Assembly: GCA_963707695.1 (NCBI GenBank)
Contig: CAVPQY010000007.1
Location: 169,915 to 233,914, forward strand
Source: JAOPZW01 sp963707695
GTDB taxonomy: Bacteria > Actinomycetota > Thermoleophilia > Solirubrobacterales > Solirubrobacteraceae
Length of the DNA stretch: 64,000 nucleotides
Reading direction: 5' to 3'
The notes beneath the pieces are model-generated. The model saw only the letters and a program-made list of their open reading frames with translations. It ran no database searches and had not been told where the DNA came from. The translations under genes and the position numbers were made by a program. Each line of letters begins with the position of its first letter. Position 1 is the first letter of the stretch. This document shows, piece after piece, positions 1 through 9,129 of this stretch.

Positions 1-360
1 GTCCGCGGCGGCGGCGCGCAGCTCCGGCCGGGCGGCGGTGCGGCTCCCGGGTCGCGGAGCATGGGCGGCGAGGACGCGGCGGCGCGCGCGGTCGCGGGCC
101 TGGGCCTCCCGCCACAGGTCGACGGCGCGGGAGCGGGCCATGAGCCGCAGGAACGCCGCCAGGTCGCCGCGCGCGGGGTCGAAGGCCTCGGGGCGCCGCC
201 ACAGGCGCAGGAACACGTCCTGCACGACGTCCTCGGCCCGCGGCGCGTCGCGCAGCACCACGAGCGCGGTCCCGTGGACCATGGCCGCGTGGTCGGCGAA
301 GACGCGGGCGAAGCAGCCCGGGTCGTGGAGGTCCGCGGGCGCGGGACGATCAGTGGCCAT
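1..360 (-). CDS. ECF-type RNA polymerase sigma factor (3' end outside window)
   Basis: The gene starts at ATG 360 and runs off the left edge, leaving about 120 residues. The visible part matches sigma-70 region 2: acidic/aromatic residues after FARVFADHAAMVHG, then the region 2.2 core RAEDVVQDVFLRLWRRP near residues 41–57 and a region 2.3/2.4-like segment ending AVDLWREAQARDRA. It would direct RNA polymerase to a small regulon. It diverges from a CarH/LitR-like B12 regulator, the arrangement known for litS–litR in Streptomyces light-induced carotenogenesis. That role is inferred from context only. The 64-bp intergenic region carries the presumed operator. Region 4 is not visible. Confidence 0.85.
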   Translation of the reverse strand, partial: MATDRPAPADLHDPGCFARVFADHAAMVHGTALVVLRDAPRAEDVVQDVFLRLWRRPEAFDPARGDLAAFLRLMARSRAVDLWREAQARDRARRRVLAAHAPRPGSRTAARPELRAAAAD

Positions 361-378
361 GCGCCAAGTTGAACGCGT

Positions 379-406
379 TGTCCAGAGCTTGTCAAGTGTC
401 TGTCTA
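379..406. promoter_or_regulatory. Triple 11-bp direct-repeat operator, CarH-type
   Basis: The hexamers TGTCCA, TGTCAA and TGTCTA start at 379, 390 and 401, exactly 11 bp apart. Read on the minus strand each is T-N-N-A-C-A (TGGACA, TTGACA, TAGACA), the pattern known for operators of the B12 photoreceptor CarH, whose tetramer contacts three 11-bp repeats. The middle copy is also a perfect TTGACA −35 hexamer for the sigma gene on the minus strand, so binding would block that promoter. AAAGGAG at 406–412 is the ribosome site for the rightward regulator gene, so autoregulation is plausible. Confidence 0.7.
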
Positions 407-424
407 AAGGAGTACCGTCGCGCC

Positions 425-1351
425 ATGGACGACGCTGTCCCGGCCGGCGTCCGCATCGGCGAGCTCAGCCGCCGCGTCGGCGTCGAGCCCGCGACCCTGC
501 GGGCCTGGGAGCGCCGCTACGGCCTCCCGCGCCCCGGGCGCTCGCGGGCCGGCCAGCGCCTCTACGACCCCGCCCAGGAGCTCGCGCTGCGGCGGATGCT
601 CGCGCTGCGCGCGGAGGGCTTCGCCCCGCAGGTGGCGGCGCGGCTGGCCCGCGGCGAGGCCGCCGGCGTGCGAGCCGCGCGCCGCCCGGCTCCCGCGGCG
701 GGGCCGCCCGCGCTCGAGCGGGGCGCCGGCGGCGCCGCGGCCGCGGCCGGGAGCGCGGCGGCGCTGGAGGCCGCGCTCGACGCGCTCGACTCGCGCGCGG
801 CCCACGCCGCCCTCGACCACCTCCTCGCGGCCCGCGGCCTCGACCTCACGCTGCGCGACGTCGTGCTGCCGCTGCTGGCCCGGATCGGCGACCGCTGGGA
901 GGCCGGGGAGCTCTCGGTCGGCCAGGAGCACTTCGCCAGCGCGCTGCTCGGCGGACGGCTCCGGGCGCTCGGCCGGTCCTTCGCCTCCGGTCGCGGGCCG
1001 CGGGCGGTCCTGGCCTGCCCACCCGGGGAGCGCCACGAGCTCGGCCTGCTCTGCTTCGCGCTGCTCCTGCACGACCGAGGCTGGGAGGTCACCTTCCTGG
1101 GCGCCGACACGCCCCTGGAGGCCCTGACCGAGACGGCGGCCCGCGTCGGGGCCGACCTCGTCGTCCTCGGCGCCGCGATCCCGGGCACGCTCGACGCGGC
1201 GGCGCTGGCGCCGGTGGCCGCGGCGCGGCCGCTCGCCCTCGGCGGCCGGGCCGCCACGCGCGAGGTCGCGGCGCGGGCGCGGGCGCGGCTGCTGCCGGGG
1301 GACGTCGTCGCGGCCGCCGACGCGCTCTCCGCGCTGCCCGCCGCCGTCTGA
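425..1351 (+). CDS. MerR-family regulator with B12-binding domain (CarH/LitR-like photoreceptor)
   Basis: The protein has 308 residues. Residues 9–75 form a MerR winged helix (IGELSRRVGV, ATLRAWERRYG). A helical cap follows at about 113–185, then a Rossmann B12-binding domain to the end. The cap has W158 and E168-H169, matching CarH W-x9-E-H, and G-E-R-H-E-L-G holds the lower axial ligand candidate H204. The H169–H204 distance of 35 matches His142–His177 of Thermus CarH. In that family dark AdoCbl-bound tetramers repress and light disassembles them. ATG 425 was chosen over upstream starts because AAAGGAG lies 12 nt before it. Target genes are inferred. Confidence 0.85.
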   Translation: MDDAVPAGVRIGELSRRVGVEPATLRAWERRYGLPRPGRSRAGQRLYDPAQELALRRMLALRAEGFAPQVAARLARGEAAGVRAARRPAPAAGPPALERGAGGAAAAAGSAAALEAALDALDSRAAHAALDHLLAARGLDLTLRDVVLPLLARIGDRWEAGELSVGQEHFASALLGGRLRALGRSFASGRGPRAVLACPPGERHELGLLCFALLLHDRGWEVTFLGADTPLEALTETAARVGADLVVLGAAIPGTLDAAALAPVAAARPLALGGRAATREVAARARARLLPGDVVAAADALSALPAAV

Positions 1352-1385
1352 GCCGCCGCGGCGGCCGGCTGCGAGCATCCCGCGC

Positions 1386-1811
1386 ATGAGCCCCGCCTTC
1401 GCCCACACCTGCCTGCGCGTCGTCGACCCCGAGGCTTCCGTGCGCTTCTACGGCGCGCTCGGCTTCGAGCGCCGCGGGCAGCTGAACTTCGACACCGCGT
1501 TCAACGTCTACCTCGGCCTGCCGGGCGACGGCGACGTCCTCGAGCTGACGGTGAACGTCGGTCGCACCGAGCCCTACGACGTCGGCGACGGCTTCAACCA
1601 CGTCGCCGTCGCCGTCGGGGACCTCGATGCGGCCCTGGGCGCGCTGGCCGCCGCCGGGGTGGAGCCCGAGAAGCCCGCCTACCGCCCCGGCGGCCGCGAG
1701 GACCTGCCCCGCATCGCCTTCGTCGCCGACCCGGACGGCTACCGCGTCGAGCTCATCGAGGGCGAGCGCTTCGCGACGCCGCAGGACGGCCCGCACCCAT
1801 CGGCGGGCTAG
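1386..1811 (+). CDS. VOC-superfamily protein (glyoxalase/dioxygenase fold)
   Basis: This 141-residue protein has the two beta-alpha-beta-beta-beta modules of the vicinal oxygen chelate fold. The first opens HTCLRVVDPEASVRFY, the second FNHVAVAVGDLDAAL, and it ends DPDGYRVELIEGE. H7, a glutamate near 53, the histidine of FNHVAV and the glutamate of VELIE sit where lactoylglutathione lyases hold their metal, so a GloA-like enzyme is plausible, but the substrate cannot be read from sequence. It starts 34 bp after the regulator gene on the same strand. Its 3' end overlaps the convergent atpC stop by 4 bp. Confidence 0.8.
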   Translation: MSPAFAHTCLRVVDPEASVRFYGALGFERRGQLNFDTAFNVYLGLPGDGDVLELTVNVGRTEPYDVGDGFNHVAVAVGDLDAALGALAAAGVEPEKPAYRPGGREDLPRIAFVADPDGYRVELIEGERFATPQDGPHPSAG

Positions 1812-2227
1812 CCCTGGCCGCCCTCGGCGAGCTGGAGGAACGCCTCCCAGCGACGGGCGTCGCGCTGGGCCAGGCGCTCCTCCTCGGAGCCGTCCTCGGC
1901 GCGCTCGGCCGTCTCCTGCGCCGCGCGCAGCCGCTCGCGCAGGTCGGCCGCGTCGAGGTCGCCCGGGCGGATGGCCTCCTCGACGAGCACGAGGACGCGG
2001 TCGCCGGTGACCTGCATGTAGCCCTCGCCCTGGGCGAAGCGCTCGACGTCCGTCTCGCTCGTGTAGAGCCGGAGCTCGGTGGGCTCGAGCAGCGTCAGCA
2101 TCGGCTGGTGCTTGGCCAGGACGGCGAGCGAGCCGATCGCCGTGCGCGTCGAGACCATCTCGACCTCGCCGTCGAAGACCTGACCCTCGGGGGTCAGGAC
2201 CTCGGCGGTGAACTTCGCGTGTGCCAC
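1808..2227 (-). CDS. atpC: ATP synthase F1 epsilon subunit
   Basis: The subunit has 139 residues, starting at GTG 2227 (MAHAKFTAEVLTPEGQVFDG). The N-terminal beta-sandwich carries the typical GSLAVLAKHQPMLTLL segment, and the helical C-terminal part is rich in Ala, Glu and Arg (RLRAAQETAERAEDGSEEE). It belongs to the rotor central stalk and regulates ATP hydrolysis. It is the last gene of the atp operon, 8 bp after atpD. GTG is preferred because the usual AKFxxEVLTPEG opening begins there. Function is assigned from sequence and gene order. Confidence 0.95.
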   Translation of the reverse strand: MAHAKFTAEVLTPEGQVFDGEVEMVSTRTAIGSLAVLAKHQPMLTLLEPTELRLYTSETDVERFAQGEGYMQVTGDRVLVLVEEAIRPGDLDAADLRERLRAAQETAERAEDGSEEERLAQRDARRWEAFLQLAEGGQG

Positions 2228-2235
2228 GGCCGCCC

Positions 2236-3708
2236 CTAGCTCTTCTTCGCGGCCTCGACGACGTCGTCGATCGACCCGCGGAGCAGGAAGATGGACTCGG
2301 GCAGGTCGTCGTGCTGGCCGTCGAGGATCTCGCGGAACGAGCGCACCGTCTCGCCGATCGGCACGTACTGGCCCGGCGTGCCCGTGAACTGCTCGGCCAC
2401 GCTGAAGGGCTGCGACAGGAAGCGCTCGATCTTGCGCGCGCGCTGCACCGTCACCTTGTCCTCGTCGGAGAGCTCGTCGATGCCGAGGATGGCGATGATG
2501 TCCTGCAGCTCGCGGTAGCGCTGGAGGACCTCCTTGACCTCGGTGGCGACGCGGTAGTGCTCCTCGCCGACGATGTCGGCCTTGAGGATCGTCGACGTCG
2601 AGTCGAGCGGGTCGACCGCCGGGTAGATCCCCTTCTCCGAGATCGACCGCGACAGCGTGGTCGTCGCGTTGAGGTGCGCGAACACCGACGCGGGCGCGGG
2701 GTCGGTCAGGTCGTCCGCGGGGACGTAGATCGCCTGCACCGAGGTGACCGAGCCCTGCCGCGTCGAGGTGATGCGCTCCTGCAGCTGGCCCATCTCCGAC
2801 TCGAGCGTCGGCTGGTAGCCCACCTGCGACGGCATCCGGCCCAGGAGCGCGGAGACCTCCGAGCCGGCCTGGACGAACCGGAAGATGTTGTCGATGAAGA
2901 GCAGCACGTCCTGGCCCTGCTCGCGGAAGTACTCCGCCATCGTCAGCCCGGACAGCGCGACGCGCATGCGCGCGCCGGGCGGCTCGTTCATCTGGCCGAA
3001 GACGAGCATCGTCTTCTCGAGGACGCCGGACTCCTTCATCTCGAGCCAGAGGTCGTTGCCCTCGCGGGAGCGCTCGCCGACGCCGCAGAAGGCGGACAGG
3101 CCGCTGTGCTCCTTGGCCAGGTTGTGGATGAGCTCCTGGATGAGGACCGTCTTGCCGACGCCGGCGCCGCCGAACAGGCCGACCTTGCCGCCCTTGGCGT
3201 AGGGCGCCAGCAGGTCGATGACCTTGATGCCCGTCTCGAACATCTCCGTGGTCGGCGTCAGGTTCTCGACGGTCGGCGCGGGACGGTGGATCGGCCAGCG
3301 CTCGCCGACCTCGACGTCGCCCGCCTGGTCGATGGGCTCGCCGAGGAGGTTGAAGATGCGCCCGAGCGTCATGTCGCCGACGGGGACGGTGATCGGACTG
3401 CCGGTGTCGATGACCTCGGTGCCGCGGCTCAGACCGTCGGTCGTGTCCATGGCGACGGCGCGGACGCGGTCGTCGCCGAGGTGCTGCTGGACCTCGCAGA
3501 CCAGGATGTTCCCGGTGCCGGAGGAGATCCCCTCGGCCTCCTCGGGGTTGTCCTCGCGCTCGATGATGATCGCGTGGTTGATCTCGGGGAGCTCGTCGGG
3601 GAAGACGGCCTCGATCACGACGCCCTGGATCTCCTCGATCCGGCCGACGTTGCGATCCCCGCCCTCCCTGCCTTCCGCGCCCGGCGGGCGCTCGATGGTG
3701 GCCTTCAT
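2236..3708 (-). CDS. atpD: ATP synthase F1 beta subunit
   Basis: The protein has 490 residues and is the catalytic subunit of F1. The P-loop GGAGVGKT is at about 180–187, with GVGERSREGNDL, the Walker B segment DVLLFIDNIFRFVQAGSEVSALLGR, and the family signature PAPASVFAHLNATTTLSR. About 20 residues precede the usual VGRIEEIQGVV opening, a slightly long and Gly/Glu-rich N terminus. It lies between atpG (24 bp upstream) and atpC. Nothing in the active-site segments departs from the family. Confidence 0.98.
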   Translation of the reverse strand: MKATIERPPGAEGREGGDRNVGRIEEIQGVVIEAVFPDELPEINHAIIIEREDNPEEAEGISSGTGNILVCEVQQHLGDDRVRAVAMDTTDGLSRGTEVIDTGSPITVPVGDMTLGRIFNLLGEPIDQAGDVEVGERWPIHRPAPTVENLTPTTEMFETGIKVIDLLAPYAKGGKVGLFGGAGVGKTVLIQELIHNLAKEHSGLSAFCGVGERSREGNDLWLEMKESGVLEKTMLVFGQMNEPPGARMRVALSGLTMAEYFREQGQDVLLFIDNIFRFVQAGSEVSALLGRMPSQVGYQPTLESEMGQLQERITSTRQGSVTSVQAIYVPADDLTDPAPASVFAHLNATTTLSRSISEKGIYPAVDPLDSTSTILKADIVGEEHYRVATEVKEVLQRYRELQDIIAILGIDELSDEDKVTVQRARKIERFLSQPFSVAEQFTGTPGQYVPIGETVRSFREILDGQHDDLPESIFLLRGSIDDVVEAAKKS

Positions 3709-3732
3709 GTGCGGTGGTGCTCCTCTTGTGCG

Positions 3733-4638
3733 CTAGACCAGCGACTCGGCGCCGGCGACGACTTCCATGATCTCCTGGGTGATCTCGGCCTGGCGGGCGC
3801 GGTTCATCTCCAGGGTGAGGTCCTCGATGACCTCGCCGGCGTTCTCCGAGGCGCTGCGCATCGCGGTCATGCGCGCGCCGAGCTCGGAGGCCGTCGACTC
3901 CAGCAGCGACCGGTAGATCGAGATCTCGACGTAGTCGGGGACCAGGCGCTGCAGGATCTGCTCGGGGTCGGGCTCGTAGTCGACGAGGGCGTGGTGCTCT
4001 GGGCGCTCCTCGCCCTCGTCCTCGTCGTCGCCCGACTCCAGGATGGTGGCCTGCTGCAGGGGCAGCAGGGTCTCGCGGCGGACCTCCTGGGTCAGCGGCG
4101 AGACGTAGCCGTTGTAGATGACCTCGACGCGGTCGACCTGGCCGTCGACGTAGGCCGCCACGAGGTCCGTGGCGATCTCGCGCGCGTTGGCGTAGGCGGG
4201 GCGCTCGGTGAACCCGACGTAGGCGCCCTGCGGCTCGCGGCCGCGGAAGGTCAGCGACGAGACGCCGCGGCGGCCGGAGGCGTAGAACGCGACCTCCTGG
4301 CCGTCGCCCTCGAACTCGCCCGCCGCGCGCAGCCCGGCCCGCAGGATCTGCGAGTTGAACGCGCCCGCGAGCCCGCGGTCGGCGGTGACGAGGAGGATCG
4401 CCACCCGGCGCTGCTCGTCGTGCTGCTGCAGGATCGGCAGGCCCGAGATCTCGCCGCCGGCGGCCTGGGCCGCCTGACGCGTCATCCGGCGGATGGCGCC
4501 CGCATACGGGCGCAGGTGCGCGATGCGCTGCTCGGCCCGCCGCAGGCGCGCGGCGGCGACCATCTCCATCGCGCGGGTGATCTTGCGGATGTTCTTGACC
4601 GACTCGATGCGGTTCTTGACGTCGCGCTGGGAGGCCAT
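3733..4638 (-). CDS. atpG: ATP synthase F1 gamma subunit
   Basis: The subunit has 301 residues, starting at ATG 4638 (MASQRDVKNRIESVKNIRKIT). It is the central rotor shaft joining the c-ring to the catalytic hexamer. Both long terminal helices are clear: the N-terminal one above and a C-terminal one with RMTAMRSASENAGEVIEDL followed by NRARQAEITQEIMEVV. An acidic insert (SGDDEDEGEERPEHH) lies in the middle third, the zone where actinobacterial gamma subunits vary. The start is 2 bp after the atpA stop, so translation is probably coupled. Confidence 0.97.
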   Translation of the reverse strand: MASQRDVKNRIESVKNIRKITRAMEMVAAARLRRAEQRIAHLRPYAGAIRRMTRQAAQAAGGEISGLPILQQHDEQRRVAILLVTADRGLAGAFNSQILRAGLRAAGEFEGDGQEVAFYASGRRGVSSLTFRGREPQGAYVGFTERPAYANAREIATDLVAAYVDGQVDRVEVIYNGYVSPLTQEVRRETLLPLQQATILESGDDEDEGEERPEHHALVDYEPDPEQILQRLVPDYVEISIYRSLLESTASELGARMTAMRSASENAGEVIEDLTLEMNRARQAEITQEIMEVVAGAESLV

Positions 4639-4640
4639 GG

Positions 4641-6311
<1,671 letters not shown>

Positions 6312-6329
6312 GTCGTTCCGGGTGGCTCC

Positions 6330-6860
6330 TTAGGCCTGGGCGACCTGCTTGCGCAGGTTCTCGAGTCGGGTGCGGATGGAGGCGTCGAGGATGGAGTTCC
6401 CGACGCGCAGGACGATGCCGCCGATGACCTCCGGATCCACGGTAGTGCGCAGCTCGACCTCGCGGCCGGTCTGGCGTCCGATCTCGTCGCCGATGCGCGC
6501 CGAGATCGCCTCGTCGAGCGCGACCGCGCTCGTGATCTCGACCGGCAGGAGCCGGTTGGCCTCCCGCCACAGGCGGTCGACCTCGCGCCGGACGCGGAAG
6601 ACCACCGGCATCCGGTGGTTCTCCACGAGGAGCTGGAGGAAGTTGCGGACCGTCTCGTCCTCGCCGGTCACGGCACGGTCGAGCCCGGCCTTCTTCTCCT
6701 CCGTCGAGAAGTACGGGGAGAAGAAGAAGGTCTGGAGCTCGCGGCTCTCCTGCAGCGCGTCGGTGAACCGGCCGAGCTCCTCGCGGACCCGGTCGGTCGT
6801 GCCGCGCTCCTCGGCGACCTCGAAGAGCGATCGCGCGTAGACCTGGGCGATCTCCTCCAT
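6330..6860 (-). CDS. atpH: ATP synthase F1 delta subunit
   Basis: This 176-residue peripheral-stalk subunit caps the F1 hexamer and binds the b subunits. It opens MEEIAQVYARSLFEVAEERG, the classic delta/OSCP N-terminal helix pair, and ends with the conserved TTVDPEVIGGIVLRVGN motif followed by RTRLENLRKQV. Length is normal for a bacterial delta subunit. It is not fused to subunit b as it is in mycobacteria, because atpF is a separate gene 3 bp upstream. Confidence 0.95.
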   Translation of the reverse strand: MEEIAQVYARSLFEVAEERGTTDRVREELGRFTDALQESRELQTFFFSPYFSTEEKKAGLDRAVTGEDETVRNFLQLLVENHRMPVVFRVRREVDRLWREANRLLPVEITSAVALDEAISARIGDEIGRQTGREVELRTTVDPEVIGGIVLRVGNSILDASIRTRLENLRKQVAQA

Positions 6861-6863
6861 GGC

Positions 6864-7436
6864 CTAGCCGCGTCGCTCCCCGCCGGAGAGCGCCGAGAAG
6901 TCGAGCTCCGACAGCGCCTCGTCGACGAGTCGGCGCTGGTCCTCCTCCGTCAGCGTGCGGCGCGTCACCTTCTCGGTGGCGGCGACGGTGAGGTCGGCGA
7001 CCTCACCGCGGATCTCGGAGATCGCGCGCCGGGTCTCCGCCTCGATGTCGCGGCGGGTCTGCTCGAGCAGCTCCTCGCGGCGGCGGCGGGCCTCCTCCGT
7101 CGACTCGCGCTCGTGGACCTCGGCGGCCTTGCGGGCGCGGACGACGATGTCGTCCGCCTGCGAGCGCGCCTCGCGGAGGCGCTCGCGGTACTCCTCGAGG
7201 AGCTGCCGGGCCTCCGAGCGCGTGCGCTCGGCCGTCTCGATGGACTCCTCGATGGCCCGCTGGCGCTTGTCCAGCGCCGCCGAGATCTGCGGCCACGCGT
7301 ACTTGCGCAGGACGAAGAACGCGACGAAGAACGACAGCAGCGTCCAGATCATCAGCCCGACGTTCGGGCTCACGAGGAAGTTGCTGCTCTCCTCCTTGGC
7401 CGCGGCGAGCGGCAGGGTGGTCAGGGCGGCCGTCAT
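6864..7436 (-). CDS. atpF: ATP synthase F0 b subunit
   Basis: The subunit has 190 residues. One N-terminal membrane helix (GLMIWTLLSFFVAFFVLRKYAW) follows a short outside segment. A long, highly charged alpha-helical arm comes next, ending EEDQRRLVDEALSELDFSAL. It dimerises as the stator linking F0 to delta/alpha. A single b gene is present, so the stator is presumably a homodimer. It sits between atpE (3 bp) and atpH (3 bp) in the operon. Confidence 0.95.
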   Translation of the reverse strand: MTAALTTLPLAAAKEESSNFLVSPNVGLMIWTLLSFFVAFFVLRKYAWPQISAALDKRQRAIEESIETAERTRSEARQLLEEYRERLREARSQADDIVVRARKAAEVHERESTEEARRRREELLEQTRRDIEAETRRAISEIRGEVADLTVAATEKVTRRTLTEEDQRRLVDEALSELDFSALSGGERRG

Positions 7437-7439
7437 CGA

Positions 7440-7721
7440 CTAGCCGAGGAAGAAGGCGATGAGACCGAAGATGAAGGCGTAGAACACGATCGCCTCGGTG
7501 AGCGCGAAGCCGAGCCACTGGATCGAGGTGATCTCGTCGCGCATCTCGGGCTGGCGGGTCACCGACTCGATGACCTTGCCGAAGATGTAGCCGACGCCGA
7601 TGCCGGGGCCGATGGTGCCGAGGCCGGCGCCGATGCCGAGGGCGATCGCCTTGCCGGCCTTGCGCCCGTACTCCGCGGGGTCGGCCGCCTGGGCGAGCTG
7701 GGCGATGATCGAGAGGTCCAC
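7440..7721 (-). CDS. atpE: ATP synthase F0 c subunit
   Basis: The subunit has 93 residues, starting at GTG 7721 behind AAAGGAG at 9-nt spacing. Two membrane helices form a hairpin. The first is glycine-rich (IALGIGAGLGTIGPGIGVGYIFG), then comes the polar loop RQPEM, and the second helix carries the ion-binding glutamate in FALTEAIVFYAFIF. Alanine follows the Glu and no Gln occurs at the known Na+ ligand site, so proton coupling is likelier than sodium. About 15 residues precede the first helix, slightly longer than usual. The ring of c subunits drives rotation. Confidence 0.95.
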   Translation of the reverse strand: MDLSIIAQLAQAADPAEYGRKAGKAIALGIGAGLGTIGPGIGVGYIFGKVIESVTRQPEMRDEITSIQWLGFALTEAIVFYAFIFGLIAFFLG

Positions 7722-7735
7722 TGCGGGTTGCTCCT

Positions 7736-8635
7736 TTAGTGCTCCTCGGCGACGGCGCCGCCGAGGTAGATCGCGGTGAGGGTGGCGAAGATGAAGGCCT
7801 GGAGCGTCGCGACCAGCACGACCTCGAAGAGGAAGAACGCGACGGCCATGACGCCGGTGACGAGCCCCAGGATCACGGAGCCGAACACCGCCAGGTTCAG
7901 CAGGACGACGAGACCGCCGCCCATGAAGAGGATGAGCAGGTGCCCGGCCAGGATGTTGGCGAAGAGCCGGACGGAGAGGGAGACCAGCCGCACGAAGTGC
8001 GAGATGACCTCGATGCCGAAGATCGGGATGCGGGCGGGGCCCTCGACGCCGGCGGGGATCCAGCTCTTGAGGTAGCCGACGAAGCCCTTCGCGCGGATGC
8101 CCTCGACGTGGTAGCTCACCCACACCAGGAGGGTGAGCACGAGCGGCACCGAGATGTTCGCCGTCGCGGCGAAGAGCGCGAAGCTCGGGATCTGGACGCC
8201 GAAGATGTCGACCTTGTGCTCCGTGTTCGTCGGCAGCGGCAGGTAGCCGATGAGGTTCGAGAACCAGATGAACAGGAAGATCGTCGCGATGAACGGGAAC
8301 CACTTGGCCGCCATGGACGAGTCCATGTTGCCCTTGGTGATGTTGTCCCGCAGGCCCGTGTAGGCGAACTCGACCGCGGTCTGCAGGCGGTTGGGTCGCT
8401 GCTGCATGCGGCGCGCCACGAGGACCATCGTCAGGCAGGTCAGCACCGTCGCGACGATGACGTAGAACACGGCCTTGTTGATGTCGAACGGCCCCGGGAG
8501 GTCGATCCAAGGGTCGAGCTTGAACTCGTCCTGGGGCCGGTAGCTCTCGTTGATGTTCAGGGCGAGCGCGTTCGCCGGACCGGCGAGGAGGAGCGCGAAG
8601 GGCGCGAGGACGGCGATGACGCGACGGCGGCGCAT
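7736..8635 (-). CDS. atpB: ATP synthase F0 a subunit
   Basis: This 299-residue membrane protein forms the proton half-channels beside the c-ring. It has a signal-like N terminus (MRRRRVIAVLAPFALLLAGPANA), then several membrane helices. The essential arginine lies in LVSLSVRLFANILAGHL. Start ATG 8635 is 2 bp from the stop of the small upstream membrane gene. Its stop TAA is embedded in the AAAGGAG site of atpE. A cleaved N terminus is possible, but the hydrophobic stretch could equally be retained. Confidence 0.95.
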   Translation of the reverse strand: MRRRRVIAVLAPFALLLAGPANALALNINESYRPQDEFKLDPWIDLPGPFDINKAVFYVIVATVLTCLTMVLVARRMQQRPNRLQTAVEFAYTGLRDNITKGNMDSSMAAKWFPFIATIFLFIWFSNLIGYLPLPTNTEHKVDIFGVQIPSFALFAATANISVPLVLTLLVWVSYHVEGIRAKGFVGYLKSWIPAGVEGPARIPIFGIEVISHFVRLVSLSVRLFANILAGHLLILFMGGGLVVLLNLAVFGSVILGLVTGVMAVAFFLFEVVLVATLQAFIFATLTAIYLGGAVAEEH

Positions 8636-8637
8636 GG

Positions 8638-9006
8638 TCAGGCGGGCTGCTCCGGCTTGGACTCGAAGGGGCGCAGGATGAGGGACACGGTGAGGTGGGC
8701 GGTGACGACGAGCAGGAAGAGCACGGCCGCGGACAGACCGGCGTCGTCGCCGAAGGCCAGGCCCACGCCCAGGATCATGACGGCTACGAGCCATCCGCGT
8801 CCGATCATCGACGCCGTGACGATCCCGACGGTCCTGCGCGGGTCCTCCTGGGCCGCCGCGCGGGCCGTGGCGTAGCGGGCGATCGCGCGCTGCACGACCC
8901 AGGCCACGCTGCCCCCGGCCCAGCCCTCCAGCGGGAAGCCCGCGAGGAGGAACACCGGCAGCGCGAGCGCGAGCAGCACGAGGTCGAGGTGGCGCAGGAA
9001 GGGCAC
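8638..9006 (-). CDS. Small membrane protein heading the atp operon (AtpI-like position)
   Basis: The protein has 122 residues and about four hydrophobic segments: HLDLVLLALALPVFLLAGFP, a GGSVAWVV region, GRGWLVAVMILGVGLAF and SAAVLFLLVVTAHLTVSLIL. This is the position of AtpI, which assists c-ring assembly or Mg2+ uptake in other bacteria. The residue pattern is only loosely AtpI-like, so the assignment rests on place, size and topology. A promoter with TAGGGT −10 lies about 60 bp upstream, making this the first gene of the operon. Confidence 0.75.
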   Translation of the reverse strand: MPFLRHLDLVLLALALPVFLLAGFPLEGWAGGSVAWVVQRAIARYATARAAAQEDPRRTVGIVTASMIGRGWLVAVMILGVGLAFGDDAGLSAAVLFLLVVTAHLTVSLILRPFESKPEQPA

Positions 9007-9068
9007 GGGGAGAACGTCCGCCGGGAGCTTCTCGGGGGGACGGGCGTCGTTCCCGGCGGCGCTCCTGC

Positions 9069-9109
9069 ACCCTATCGCATCACCCCGACTTTGTGACAGC
9101 TTTGTGACA
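9069..9109 (-). promoter_or_regulatory. atp operon promoter overlapped by an 11-bp direct repeat
   Basis: On the minus strand GTCACA (9097–9092) and TAGGGT (9074–9069) are separated by 17 bp, placing a start site about 55 bp before the first atp gene. The −35 lies inside two copies of TGTCACAAAG (9109–9100 and 9098–9089) with an 11-bp period. Direct repeats of TCACA-type heptamers with 4-bp spacers are known boxes of OmpR-family actinobacterial regulators such as PhoP and MtrA. Which regulator binds here is unknown. Confidence 0.55.
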
Positions 9110-9114
9110 CGTCC

Positions 9115-9129
9115 TGACCTCCGAGGTCA
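9115..9129 (+). promoter_or_regulatory. Perfect palindrome ending at the subtilase start codon
   Basis: TGACCTC and GAGGTCA flank one C at 9115–9129, a perfect 7-bp inverted repeat whose last base is the A of the subtilase ATG. It could be a repressor operator or, in the transcript, a hairpin that hides the start. No Shine-Dalgarno sequence is obvious between it and the ATG, which suggests the palindrome has the dominant role. The function is inference. Confidence 0.4.
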
